Shown piece after piece: positions 18,801 to 25,433 of a stretch of DNA of 64,000 nt. This DNA is from Lewinellaceae bacterium. Its GTDB lineage: Bacteria > Bacteroidota > Bacteroidia > Chitinophagales > Saprospiraceae. Both the position numbers and the translations under genes were made by a program. Numbering within the stretch: position 1 is the stretch's first letter; every line of letters begins with the position of its first letter. The stretch is taken from the NCBI GenBank assembly GCA_016708875.1, contig JADJFA010000044.1:1-64000 (forward strand). The letters are read 5' to 3'. The notes under the pieces were generated by a model. It did no database searches and was not told where the DNA came from. It was given only the letters and a program-made list of their open reading frames with translations.

Positions 18801-18999
18801 CGTGGCCACCTTATTTGGCTGGGCCTCCGTCGCTATGACTTATTTCGGGGTGAATTACTATTTATCTGGCTTGCACTCTTATGCGGCAGGCGATCCGGTT
18901 CCGGTGCCTTCGTTTGTGTATTATATTGTGGGAGCTTTGGTGCTTATTAGTTTATTGGCAAAATGGAGGAGTATGGTTTATTCAAAAAAAACCTCCTAA
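15886..18999 (+). CDS. ccsBA: Fused cytochrome c synthase CcsBA (ResB-ResC, System II)
   Basis: A 1037-residue inner-membrane protein that exports heme and joins it to CXXCH cysteines outside the membrane. Residues 1-130 hold the first ResB helices (AGLYILLFAIAIGVATFVEN). A long periplasmic domain follows to about 420, then YFGYALLTFGMILTFF. Residues 455-715 form a second exported region that starts after another hydrophobic stretch. The ResC/CcsA part begins near 720 and has the heme-handling WWD motif WGRYWGWDAKETWALV (near 930) flanked by His-bearing helices (LTIHVSLEAGSYGFLV and ILHMRFIPGL). The length matches Bacteroidota fusions. It heads the plus-strand part of the cytochrome island and is needed for the roughly 160 hemes encoded nearby. 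Confidence 0.93.
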   Translation: MNLLKKLLDRLFSTSAAGLYILLFAIAIGVATFVENDFGTSSAQKVIFKSRWFELLLVLFGISLIVNIFRFRMMQQKKWGTLLFHASMVVILIGAGVTRYFGSEGMMNIREGSAANSFISAETYLQFQVLQNGKKYSFDEPVLFATLGDNHLKKSYMIGNQELKVEIMSFMPNPQEALVEDPNGVPIIKVVIGGMNGREEFLVKYLDKVNIYGTLFNFGNPEDPAAFNIKFENNNLTFMAGSPFAQMVMATQTRDTLAPGIYHPLMLRSLYSNGEQSFVFGDFKVNGKPEISSSSPKMLSTSTGGLDLKVSLGGEEKNVFIVGSQGVEGRPGVVSFGNSSLAVTYGAKRVVLPFAIKLRDFIMERYPGTNSASSYASEVTLLDNRNNLARDQRIYMNHILDYDGYRFFQSSYDQDELGTYLSVNYDAPGTLISYFGYALLTFGMILTFFSKNSRFQQLAENIKRGRRAEKSLAVFLVACFLGFSTPAYSGPPAPSPKEVSAEHARKFGQILVQDHKGRLKPMNTFANELLRKIARKEELFGQSAEQVILGMANNPKDWYDAPIIKVGKHEEIQKLLQINSNMASYDDFFDQNGEYKLKDAVRKASNGAPRDRGVFEKELLKLDEKVNICSMIFSGRFMKVCPVPGDTSNTWLSPDDVPHQHNSASGGSIIEKFYPMYIPALRDAVQNNDWSLVDQMVAELDQYQQKYGGAILPSESTVNAELLLNKLNIFSRLTGLYGLLGLSFLVLLFTSVFKPKSNLKLAGKISFWLLAFGFFMHTFGLGLRWFISGRAPWSNGYESLIYIGWTTVLAGLIFSRKSYGGLAATTVLASTIMMVAGLSWLDPEITPLVPVLKSYWLTIHVSLEAGSYGFLVLGAIIGVLNLIFMIFANKKNGENVYRIIKEMSWISEMTLIGGLFMVSVGTYLGGVWANESWGRYWGWDAKETWALVTILVYAFILHMRFIPGLRGLYAFNVATLFGWASVAMTYFGVNYYLSGLHSYAAGDPVPVPSFVYYIVGALVLISLLAKWRSMVYSKKTS

Positions 19000-19033
19000 T
19001 ACAATGACGATCAATGATTAATGACGCAGGCGT

Positions 19034-19606
19034 ATGAAACGATCAATTCTTATAAAAGATGTCCTCCCATTTGTGATCTGGTACAGCCTGATGATCCTTA
19101 TCACGATAGCAATTGATTATTTTCTTCATTATTTTAGGCTAGTAAACGTTGGGCTATATTTGGGATATATCGGCACGTTTCTGATTATTCTATCCTTTGT
19201 CTATTCCCTCAGAAAGCGATTGTATATTTCTACCGGGTCAGCGAAACAGTATTTAAGGTTCCATGAATATATGGCCTGGGCTGGATCCGTGATGATTTTA
19301 GTGCATGCGGGCATTCACTTTAATGCGCAGTTGGCATGGCTTGCTGTGGTGATGTTGCTTATTAATGTTGCAAGCGGCCTGGTCGGAAAATTTCTGTTAA
19401 AAACGGCCGGAAATTCACTGAGCGCTGCCCGACTTGCACTGGAAGAGATCGGGATCAGCAAAGAGGAGACCGACAAAAAATTGTTTTTTGATGCAATTAT
19501 GGTGAATGCCATGCGGAAATGGCGAGAGATTCACCTTCCTATTTCCCTGATGTTTGGCATTCTGTCGCTCCTGCATATCATAACCGTATTCATGTTTAAG
19601 AAATGA
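19034..19606 (+). CDS. Diheme cytochrome b-like membrane protein
   Basis: A 190-residue protein with about five hydrophobic helices. Two helices each carry His-X13-His: FHEYMAWAGSVMILVH (residues 75-90) and IHLPISLMFGILSLLH (residues 167-182). That spacing places one heme near each membrane face, as in ferric-reductase-like and formate-dehydrogenase-type cytochromes b. The same two motifs occur in the protein at 36765-37613, so the two are homologous. Its stop overlaps the start of the 12-heme cytochrome by ATGA, so the two should be made together. The pair resembles the b-c arrangement of Geobacter CbcL-type quinol oxidoreductases, there fused and here separate. Quinol oxidation is inferred. 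Confidence 0.75.
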   Translation: MKRSILIKDVLPFVIWYSLMILITIAIDYFLHYFRLVNVGLYLGYIGTFLIILSFVYSLRKRLYISTGSAKQYLRFHEYMAWAGSVMILVHAGIHFNAQLAWLAVVMLLINVASGLVGKFLLKTAGNSLSAARLALEEIGISKEETDKKLFFDAIMVNAMRKWREIHLPISLMFGILSLLHIITVFMFKK

Positions 19607-20637
19607 AATACTTGATTGTCTTGGGGATCATTGCAGGAATCATCGTCTTGATGATACGATACCCGCACACCATGCTCAGTCCCGGTGAATTGACCCAAGG
19701 GCATCAGGATTTATCCAACGATTGTTTTTCCTGCCATACACCGTTTGGAGGTATTGAAAATGACAAATGTATTGCCTGTCACAAGTTGTCCGAAATAGGA
19801 ATGAGTCCTAAAAACGGGGTGGATAAAGCTATAGGAGGGACAGCAATTTTATTCCACGAAAAACTCTCCTCTCAATCTTGTGTAACTTGCCACGCTGATC
19901 ACCAGGGTATTGAGCCGGAAAGTTCTTTGGATGGTTTTAAACACACGCTTTTACCAGAAGTCGTGGTCAACAACTGCGTAAGTTGTCACCAAAAACCTAC
20001 GGATGACCTGCACAAAGTACTGAACACCACCTGCAAGGCCTGCCACAATACGGACGACTGGAAATTATCGGCGAAATTTGATCACAATATGCTCACTGTC
20101 GTGGATAAAGACAACTGCGTCTCCTGCCACCAAAAGCCAACGGATAAGCTTCATAAACAATTGAGCTCCGCTTGTATCAATTGCCACAGCACAGAAGGAT
20201 GGAAATACGCAGTAAAATTTGACCACGAAATGCTGGCGGTTGCTGATCGGAACAATTGCGTTTCCTGTCATGATAATCCCGGGGATTCATTCCACAAATC
20301 CTTAAAAGACAATTGCAGCCAATGCCACAGCACAGATAAATGGGTTCCGGCCACCTTTGACCATGATGCTTATTTCTTATTGGATCAAGACCACAATGTC
20401 AGTTGCAATACCTGCCACAAAAACAAAAGCTACGATTCCTATACTTGTTATGGCTGCCATGAGCACACGGAAAGTAATATCCGGTCAGAGCATAATGAAG
20501 AGGGGATTTATAATTATACCAATTGTGTATCCTGTCACAGAAGTGCCGATGAGGATGATATAAGATCAGATGGGAATTATAAACGGAATGGCAAAGAGGG
20601 TAGAGGGAAAGATAACGGGAAAGACGATGACGATTGA
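19603..20637 (+). CDS. 12-heme membrane-anchored cytochrome c
   Basis: A 344-residue protein with an N-terminal anchor (LIVLGIIAGIIVLMIRY) and 12 CXXCH motifs between residues 41 and 312. The head LSPGELTQGHQDL followed by two close heme sites matches the start of the 23-heme cytochrome (LSPGDLSNAHKDL). The middle is a repeated unit of NNCVSCHQKPTDDLHK plus CKACHNTDDWK plus FDH, giving bis-His hemes. The C-terminal 30 residues are Lys/Asp-rich and disordered. It is coupled to the cytochrome b gene by a 4-nt overlap, so it probably takes electrons from the quinol pool and passes them across the periplasm. The 3' end borders a corrupted block (from 20641), but the reading frame closes before it. 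Confidence 0.88.
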   Translation: MKYLIVLGIIAGIIVLMIRYPHTMLSPGELTQGHQDLSNDCFSCHTPFGGIENDKCIACHKLSEIGMSPKNGVDKAIGGTAILFHEKLSSQSCVTCHADHQGIEPESSLDGFKHTLLPEVVVNNCVSCHQKPTDDLHKVLNTTCKACHNTDDWKLSAKFDHNMLTVVDKDNCVSCHQKPTDKLHKQLSSACINCHSTEGWKYAVKFDHEMLAVADRNNCVSCHDNPGDSFHKSLKDNCSQCHSTDKWVPATFDHDAYFLLDQDHNVSCNTCHKNKSYDSYTCYGCHEHTESNIRSEHNEEGIYNYTNCVSCHRSADEDDIRSDGNYKRNGKEGRGKDNGKDDDD

Positions 20638-20640
20638 GTA

Positions 20641-20828
20641 AATGGGAAGGGCCGGTGAGAGGCACCCATTTTGGTTTGAATTATTGGAAGAAAAAAGGGA
20701 ATTAAGAAAAAAAGCTTGGGGGGGGGGGGAAAAGTGTAAAGTTTTTTTGGAGAAAAAAAAAAAAAGGGGGGGGTAGCAACAAGAACAATAAAAAAATAGG
20801 GGGGGGGGGAAAAACCCCCATTCCTCTG
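20641..20828. other. Probable corrupted consensus between convergent genes
   Basis: The stretch has runs of 10-12 G and of 13 A mixed with short G/A-only text, unlike anything else in the window. It separates the converging 12-heme and OB-fold lipoprotein genes, where a strong terminator hairpin would be expected. It looks like a polymerase or base-calling failure across such a structure. Confidence 0.6.
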
Positions 20829-20843
20829 ATTCATATAAACAAT

Positions 20844-21614
20844 CTATTTCAAAACTGCCGCCTCCAAGATATAATCGTACTTATACCCTGCCCCAAAATC
20901 TTTATTCACTGCAACAACACCTTCAAGGGTAACAATAGAACCCAATTGCACCATCTCTGTCGTGGTAACTGTCAGGTCAATATTTTTTCCTGAACCATCC
21001 TGAATGTGCAGCCAATTTCTGCCCATAATCATGGGATTGATTTTGACGCATTTGCCGGTGATTTTCACTGTTTTCCCGTCGTAATTGGCAACATTGGCCA
21101 CCAAATCCGAGATTTTGATAGCGCCCGGCGCCCTTTGCACATTTTTTGGTGGCGCCAATGCCTCCGCTCCGGGGGCAATTCCACCTGTAGGAGCACTTGC
21201 TTCCGCGCTTTCTTGCCGAAATTCTCCGACCAGATAAACCGTTTCAAAAACCCGGTTAAACTCTTTGCTCTGGAAGTTTTTCTTCATCAATCCGCCTCTG
21301 TAATAGCAGGTGCTGCCCACTTTCACATCCTGTCTTGTAATAGCAATCCAATACTCTTCTCCATTTTCTTTTACCCGCAGGTAAGAGTATTTCTCTGTGT
21401 TTAGCACTTCTGCCACAGTTACCTTGTGTTCGGTGGCATTCATGTCTTGCGCAGGGGCATTTGCACCTGGAGTTGCGGCGCTGTTGGGGTCCTGAAAAAT
21501 TGGTGCGTTGTTTTGACCGCCCACGGATTCTGCTTCTATCACTTTTGGTTTGGAATCACAGGCTGTCAGCGCTAGTGCGAATAAGAAGAGCGCTATATAC
21601 TTTGTCTTTTGCAT
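20844..21614 (-). CDS. Outer-membrane or periplasmic lipoprotein with two OB-fold-like domains
   Basis: The start at 21614 (MQKTKYIALFLFALALTACD) is chosen because it gives a proper lipoprotein signal with lipobox LTAC; the open frame itself begins 33 codons earlier. The mature protein has a Pro/Ala/Asn-rich linker, a first domain (TVAEVLNTEKYSYLRVKENG to CYYRGGLMKKNFQSKEF), another Pro/Ala linker, and a second OB-like domain (ISDLVANVANYDGKTVKITG, MIMGRNWLHIQDGSG, GSIVTLEGVVAVNKDFGAGY). Similar OB-fold proteins accompany multiheme cytochromes in many bacteria and may help assembly or substrate contact. It ends the minus-strand cytochrome run. The specific role is not established. Confidence 0.7.
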   Translation of the reverse strand: MQKTKYIALFLFALALTACDSKPKVIEAESVGGQNNAPIFQDPNSAATPGANAPAQDMNATEHKVTVAEVLNTEKYSYLRVKENGEEYWIAITRQDVKVGSTCYYRGGLMKKNFQSKEFNRVFETVYLVGEFRQESAEASAPTGGIAPGAEALAPPKNVQRAPGAIKISDLVANVANYDGKTVKITGKCVKINPMIMGRNWLHIQDGSGKNIDLTVTTTEMVQLGSIVTLEGVVAVNKDFGAGYKYDYILEAAVLK

Positions 21615-21671
21615 GGTTGATTTCTTTATTTTTTTGAATTGAGTTACCGGTTTCACGCAGCGTACAATTTG

Positions 21672-21741
21672 TTTCACGCCCAACGACACAACGTTTTGGT
21701 AAACAGCACTCAAAACGTTGTGTCGTTGTGGCGTTGTGAAA
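21672..21741. repeat. Inverted repeat, word family 'cacaacgac'
   Basis: The inner arms CAACGACACAACGTTTTG (21681-21698) and CAAAACGTTGTGTCGTTG are exact complements over 18 nt, and outer TTTCAC/GTGAAA pairs too. It lies between the beta-barrel stop and the lipoprotein start inside the minus-strand cluster. Confidence 0.8.
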
Positions 21742-21745
21742 TATT

Positions 21746-23365
21746 TTAAAAACGCTGAATGAGTTTCGTATTAAACCGATTAAATGTCTTGTTCTGCTTG
21801 TCAAAAGTGCCTTCGTAATAGAGGTATAATGCCAGTTTTCGAGTAATGTTCCAGGAAAAATCAATCCCTCCTATTTGTTGGCGAATCTTATACTCGTAAT
21901 TCTTATAATCATACTCCACCCAACGGTAATACACTTCACTGTTCAATTTGCCGCGAACGAGTTCTTTGGATAGGCGCGCGCCGTAAATTCTGCTGTCCAA
22001 ATAATTGGTTTGCAATAGATTGGCGGAGAGCGAGGCCGTTGCGTTTACCCAAGGCAAGCGACTAAAATTGACGTAAGTATTGATGTTTTTGGAAAGGTTT
22101 ATGTTGCTTTTTTGAAAACGCCAGCTTGCATTTGCGCCCCAGGTTATCCGCTTTAAAATGCGGTAATTGACCCCAAAACGCAGGCCTTGCCGGGTTTCAT
22201 CCTCTATGAGTTGATCAATATAACTTTTATAAGACTCATAGTAAATGATGTTTTTACGGTTGTCGTATGAAGCCGAAATGCTGAGTTTTTTAGAAATTTT
22301 GTAGCGCAATGTAAGGAGCAAGTTGGTCAGACTCATTGAATTGCTCACCTGTTCATTTACTACCTGATACATATCCACTTCAAAAGAGCCGAATAAGTTC
22401 AGGTTTTTTGACAATGAATTTGAATGTTGGAAATAGACAAATCGCCGATCGGTTTTTGAATGGTTGCGCTGTTCAACGACCGCAAAAGTGGTCTCTCTTC
22501 GTTTTATCGGGTTTTTATTCACGTGACCGACATAAGCGCCCACCTGGAATAAATTAAGATTGATACTATAATCCGCAAAATGCGGCCTCGATCCGACGAT
22601 GGCACCAACTAAAAAGTGTTTCAAGCCTTTCTCCACCTGCAAGCCGTCAATAGCGCCCATGCTCGAAATCCGATGGTTTATTTTCCTGCCAAGGCTGATA
22701 GAGGATGTTTTGTCCAAATCATATTTGACAGAAAGGGAATAGATTTTAAACGCATCGTTGAAATTTTCCTTCACCGTATTCCATTCACCAATGGTGTGCC
22801 GGAACGTGATATAGTTTTCGGTCGAAATTCGTGAATTCCCCAAGTTATTCCCTTGATATACAAGTGCATAGCGCATCCGATGGATTTGATCTTCTCCATA
22901 GAAATTGCTGTAAGATGCCGCTGAAATCCGGCCTTTTACTTTTTGCTTGTAAGCGTCGTCATCCTTGTCGTCCTGCGGTGCTATAACCACTGGTGGTGGC
23001 TTGATCATGCTGTCTTGTCCGGCTGGAAAAGGTTTTGATTTCTTCTCTTTTGTCTTTTCTGCCTTCTTTTCAACGATACTTTTTGAATAAAACTCGTCGC
23101 CGAGCTTTGCCTTTTCTGTCGAGAGCGCAGTACATACACAGGAGGTAGACGACTTATCTTTTACTACCAGACTTGGCAAGAGTTGTTCGCCTTTTTTTGA
23201 AAACAAAGTGTCACCCTTATTGATATGCTCCGTTGAGCTGAATTTCACATAAACATTTTGGGAAGAGACATAGGTTACGGTGCCTTTTTCGACAATAGTC
23301 TCCTTTTGTCCAAACAGGATGTTCGAACACAAAAGCAAAAGGGATATGGACAAAAAGTATTTCAT
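21746..23365 (-). CDS. Outer-membrane beta-barrel protein of the cytochrome cluster
   Basis: A 539-residue protein with signal peptide (MKYFLSISLLLLCSNILFGQ). Residues 25-95 form a small beta domain (KGTVTYVSSQNVYVKFSSTE, two Cys as CVC). Residues 100-145 are a Lys/Pro-rich linker. From about 150 there are many alternating amphipathic strands (e.g. RISAASYSNFYGEDQIHRMR, KYDLDKTSSISLGRKINHRI), ending in NTKLIQRF with the terminal Phe of outer-membrane barrels. It starts 15 nt after the stop of the giant cytochrome gene, so both are co-expressed. It is a candidate for the barrel that holds a cytochrome through the outer membrane, like MtrB or PioB in function, but I see no sequence similarity to those by eye. 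Confidence 0.75.
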   Translation of the reverse strand: MKYFLSISLLLLCSNILFGQKETIVEKGTVTYVSSQNVYVKFSSTEHINKGDTLFSKKGEQLLPSLVVKDKSSTSCVCTALSTEKAKLGDEFYSKSIVEKKAEKTKEKKSKPFPAGQDSMIKPPPVVIAPQDDKDDDAYKQKVKGRISAASYSNFYGEDQIHRMRYALVYQGNNLGNSRISTENYITFRHTIGEWNTVKENFNDAFKIYSLSVKYDLDKTSSISLGRKINHRISSMGAIDGLQVEKGLKHFLVGAIVGSRPHFADYSINLNLFQVGAYVGHVNKNPIKRRETTFAVVEQRNHSKTDRRFVYFQHSNSLSKNLNLFGSFEVDMYQVVNEQVSNSMSLTNLLLTLRYKISKKLSISASYDNRKNIIYYESYKSYIDQLIEDETRQGLRFGVNYRILKRITWGANASWRFQKSNINLSKNINTYVNFSRLPWVNATASLSANLLQTNYLDSRIYGARLSKELVRGKLNSEVYYRWVEYDYKNYEYKIRQQIGGIDFSWNITRKLALYLYYEGTFDKQNKTFNRFNTKLIQRF

Positions 23366-23380
23366 TAGCTTATAGTAAGA

Positions 23381-25273
23381 TTAATCCTCCCCATCCGGGT
23401 GGCAGCTGTAGCAGGCGGTGCTAACGTATTGATATCCAGATACTCCCTGATGGTCATCATCAACATCGCCTTGGTTGTCATGCTCATGGCAATCAATACA
23501 ACTGAATAAGGCGAAGTTGCCCGGCGTAGTATGGCATTCTATACATTGATCCCATTCACCATCGTGTTTTCCACTAAAAATGGGGAAGTACTGCTGGTCA
23601 TGGTCCCAGGTGGAAGGTACCCAGGCATTTACTGTATGACAGTCCTGACATGAGGTCGGGAATCCCGCTGTTTGGTGGTCAGGGTTGTTTGTCCCGTTGT
23701 AGTCCGCTAAGTGACATCCTACACAGGTATTTGGTGTATTATTATAATTGCCGTTGTGGCAATCCGCACAACTCGCGCTTGTATGGGCGCCATTCAAGGG
23801 CCAATAATTATCGTGAATCGGGAAGCTGGCCGGCATCCAGTCCGGGTCGGTGGTATGGCACATATCACAATCGGTCGGGATATTCAATGCCGGGTGGTTC
23901 GGATTCGTGCTACCGTTGAAATCCGGCTGGTGACAACCCACACAAGTGTTCGGTGTGTTATTGTAATTCCCTCCAAGATGGCAGGCGGCGCAATCGTTGG
24001 CAATAGTGAGGTGCGCCCCGGTCAATGGATAAAAATTATTGTGGTCAAAAGTAGAAGGTACCCATGCAGCCTCCGTGTGGCAATCCTGACACGTCGTCGG
24101 AAACTGATTTGACACGTGATTCGGGTCGCTCGCCCCATTGTAATCTGCCTGGTGACAGCCCACACAGGTGTTTGGCGTATTGTTGTAATTCCCGTTGTGA
24201 CAATCCACACAACTTGCACTGGTATGGGCGCCATTCAAGGGCCAATAATTATCGTGAATCGGGAACGTAGCAGGCGCCCAATCGGGGGCGGTTGTGTGGC
24301 ACATATCACAATCGGTCGGGATGTTCAATGCCGGGTGGTTCGGATTTGTGCTGCCGTTAAAATCGGGCTGGTGACAGCCTACACAGGTATTCGGTGTGTT
24401 GTTGTAATTCCCTCCGATATGACAAAGGGCGCAATCATTGGCAATGGCAATATGTGCCCCTGTGAATGGGTAAATAGTATTGTGGTCAAAAGTGGAAGGG
24501 ATCCATGCTGACTCCGTGTGACAATCCAGGCAGGTCGTTGGGAACTGGTTGGAAACGTGGTTCGGATCGCTCGCCCCGTTGTAATCTGCCTGGTGACAGC
24601 CCACGCAGGTGTTTGGCGTGTTGTTGTAATCCCCGTTGTGGCAATCCACACAACTTACAGTTGTATGCGCCCCGTTCAATGCATAATAGTTATTGTGAAT
24701 CGGGAAAGTAGCAGGTTCCCAACCGGGGTCGGTCGTGTGGCACATCGCACAGTCCGTAGGAATGGACAAAGCACCGTGATTTGGGTTGAGGCTTGCGTTA
24801 TAATCCGGCGTGTGACAACCCTCACAAGTGTTCGGCGTGTTGTTGTAGTTCCCGTTGTGGCAGGCATCACAATCATTGGCAATGGCTATGTGCGCCCCCG
24901 TGAATGGGTAAATCGTGTTGTGGTCAAAAGTGGAAGGTATCCATGCCGTTTCTGAGTGGCAAAGGGCGCAATCCGTTGGGAACTGGGCGCTTATGTGGTT
25001 TGGGTTGGTCGTTCCGTCGTAATCTGCCTGGTGACAGCCCACGCAGGTATTTGGTGTGTTGTTGTAATTCCCGTTGTGGCAATCTACGCAACTTGCACTC
25101 GTATGCGCCCCGTTCAACGCGTAATAATTGTTGTGAATCGGGAACGTGGCCGGCTCCCAGCCCGGAGCAGTCGTGTGGCACATCGCACAATCCGTCGGAA
25201 TGGCCAACGCAACGTGGTTTGGATTGAGGCTTGCGTTATAATCCGGTGTGTGACAACCCTCACAAGTGTTGGC
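23381..25273 (-). CDS. Giant multiheme cytochrome c, C-terminal fragment (26 heme motifs)
   Basis: This reverse-strand frame is open from about 25273 and carries 26 CXXCH motifs, the first being CEGCH just after the corrupted block. It continues the 75-residue triheme modules (PTDCAMCH, SASCVDCH, NTPNTCVGCH with PNH, IHNNY and GAH histidines). It then ends in the tail shared with the 13- and 31-heme proteins: YFPIFSGKHDGEWDQC, FSCIDCHEHDNQGD and ACYSCHPDGED. An apparent start at 25207 is only a TTG inside a module (ALAIPTD), so this is not a separate gene. It is the C-terminal third of the gene that begins at 29591. The stop lies 15 nt before the beta-barrel gene. Later modules here are more divergent than those at 25.9-27 kb. 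Confidence 0.85.
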   Translation of the reverse strand, partial: ANTCEGCHTPDYNASLNPNHVALAIPTDCAMCHTTAPGWEPATFPIHNNYYALNGAHTSASCVDCHNGNYNNTPNTCVGCHQADYDGTTNPNHISAQFPTDCALCHSETAWIPSTFDHNTIYPFTGAHIAIANDCDACHNGNYNNTPNTCEGCHTPDYNASLNPNHGALSIPTDCAMCHTTDPGWEPATFPIHNNYYALNGAHTTVSCVDCHNGDYNNTPNTCVGCHQADYNGASDPNHVSNQFPTTCLDCHTESAWIPSTFDHNTIYPFTGAHIAIANDCALCHIGGNYNNTPNTCVGCHQPDFNGSTNPNHPALNIPTDCDMCHTTAPDWAPATFPIHDNYWPLNGAHTSASCVDCHNGNYNNTPNTCVGCHQADYNGASDPNHVSNQFPTTCQDCHTEAAWVPSTFDHNNFYPLTGAHLTIANDCAACHLGGNYNNTPNTCVGCHQPDFNGSTNPNHPALNIPTDCDMCHTTDPDWMPASFPIHDNYWPLNGAHTSASCADCHNGNYNNTPNTCVGCHLADYNGTNNPDHQTAGFPTSCQDCHTVNAWVPSTWDHDQQYFPIFSGKHDGEWDQCIECHTTPGNFALFSCIDCHEHDNQGDVDDDHQGVSGYQYVSTACYSCHPDGED

Positions 25274-25433
25274 GTGTTGTTATTCCCTGCGGGGCGGATG
25301 GCCCCGAGGGGTAGGGGGGGCGGGGCCCGTGGCGGGCGTGGGGGGGTGGAACTGCGGGCGGTTTGGCGGTTGTTGTATTGGCCCACACCTGCTTGGTATG
25401 CGCCCGATTGTGCGGCGTCCGGGGGGTGGCCGC
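25271..25433. other. Corrupted, G-rich consensus inside the giant cytochrome gene
   Basis: About 163 nt of G/C-rich text interrupts the module array with no coding sense. Fragments still echo the module (GTTGTTGTATTGGCCCACAC versus the normal GTTGTTGTAATTCCCGTTGT, and GGTATGCGCCC). Clean module sequence resumes on both sides. By the order of motif types, five heme motifs are missing here. Confidence 0.75.

Noticed and set aside
25271..25433. G-rich insertion as a possible insertion sequence in the cytochrome gene
   Set aside because: It has no terminal inverted repeats, no open frame and no target duplication, and it retains blurred module text, so consensus corruption explains it better.
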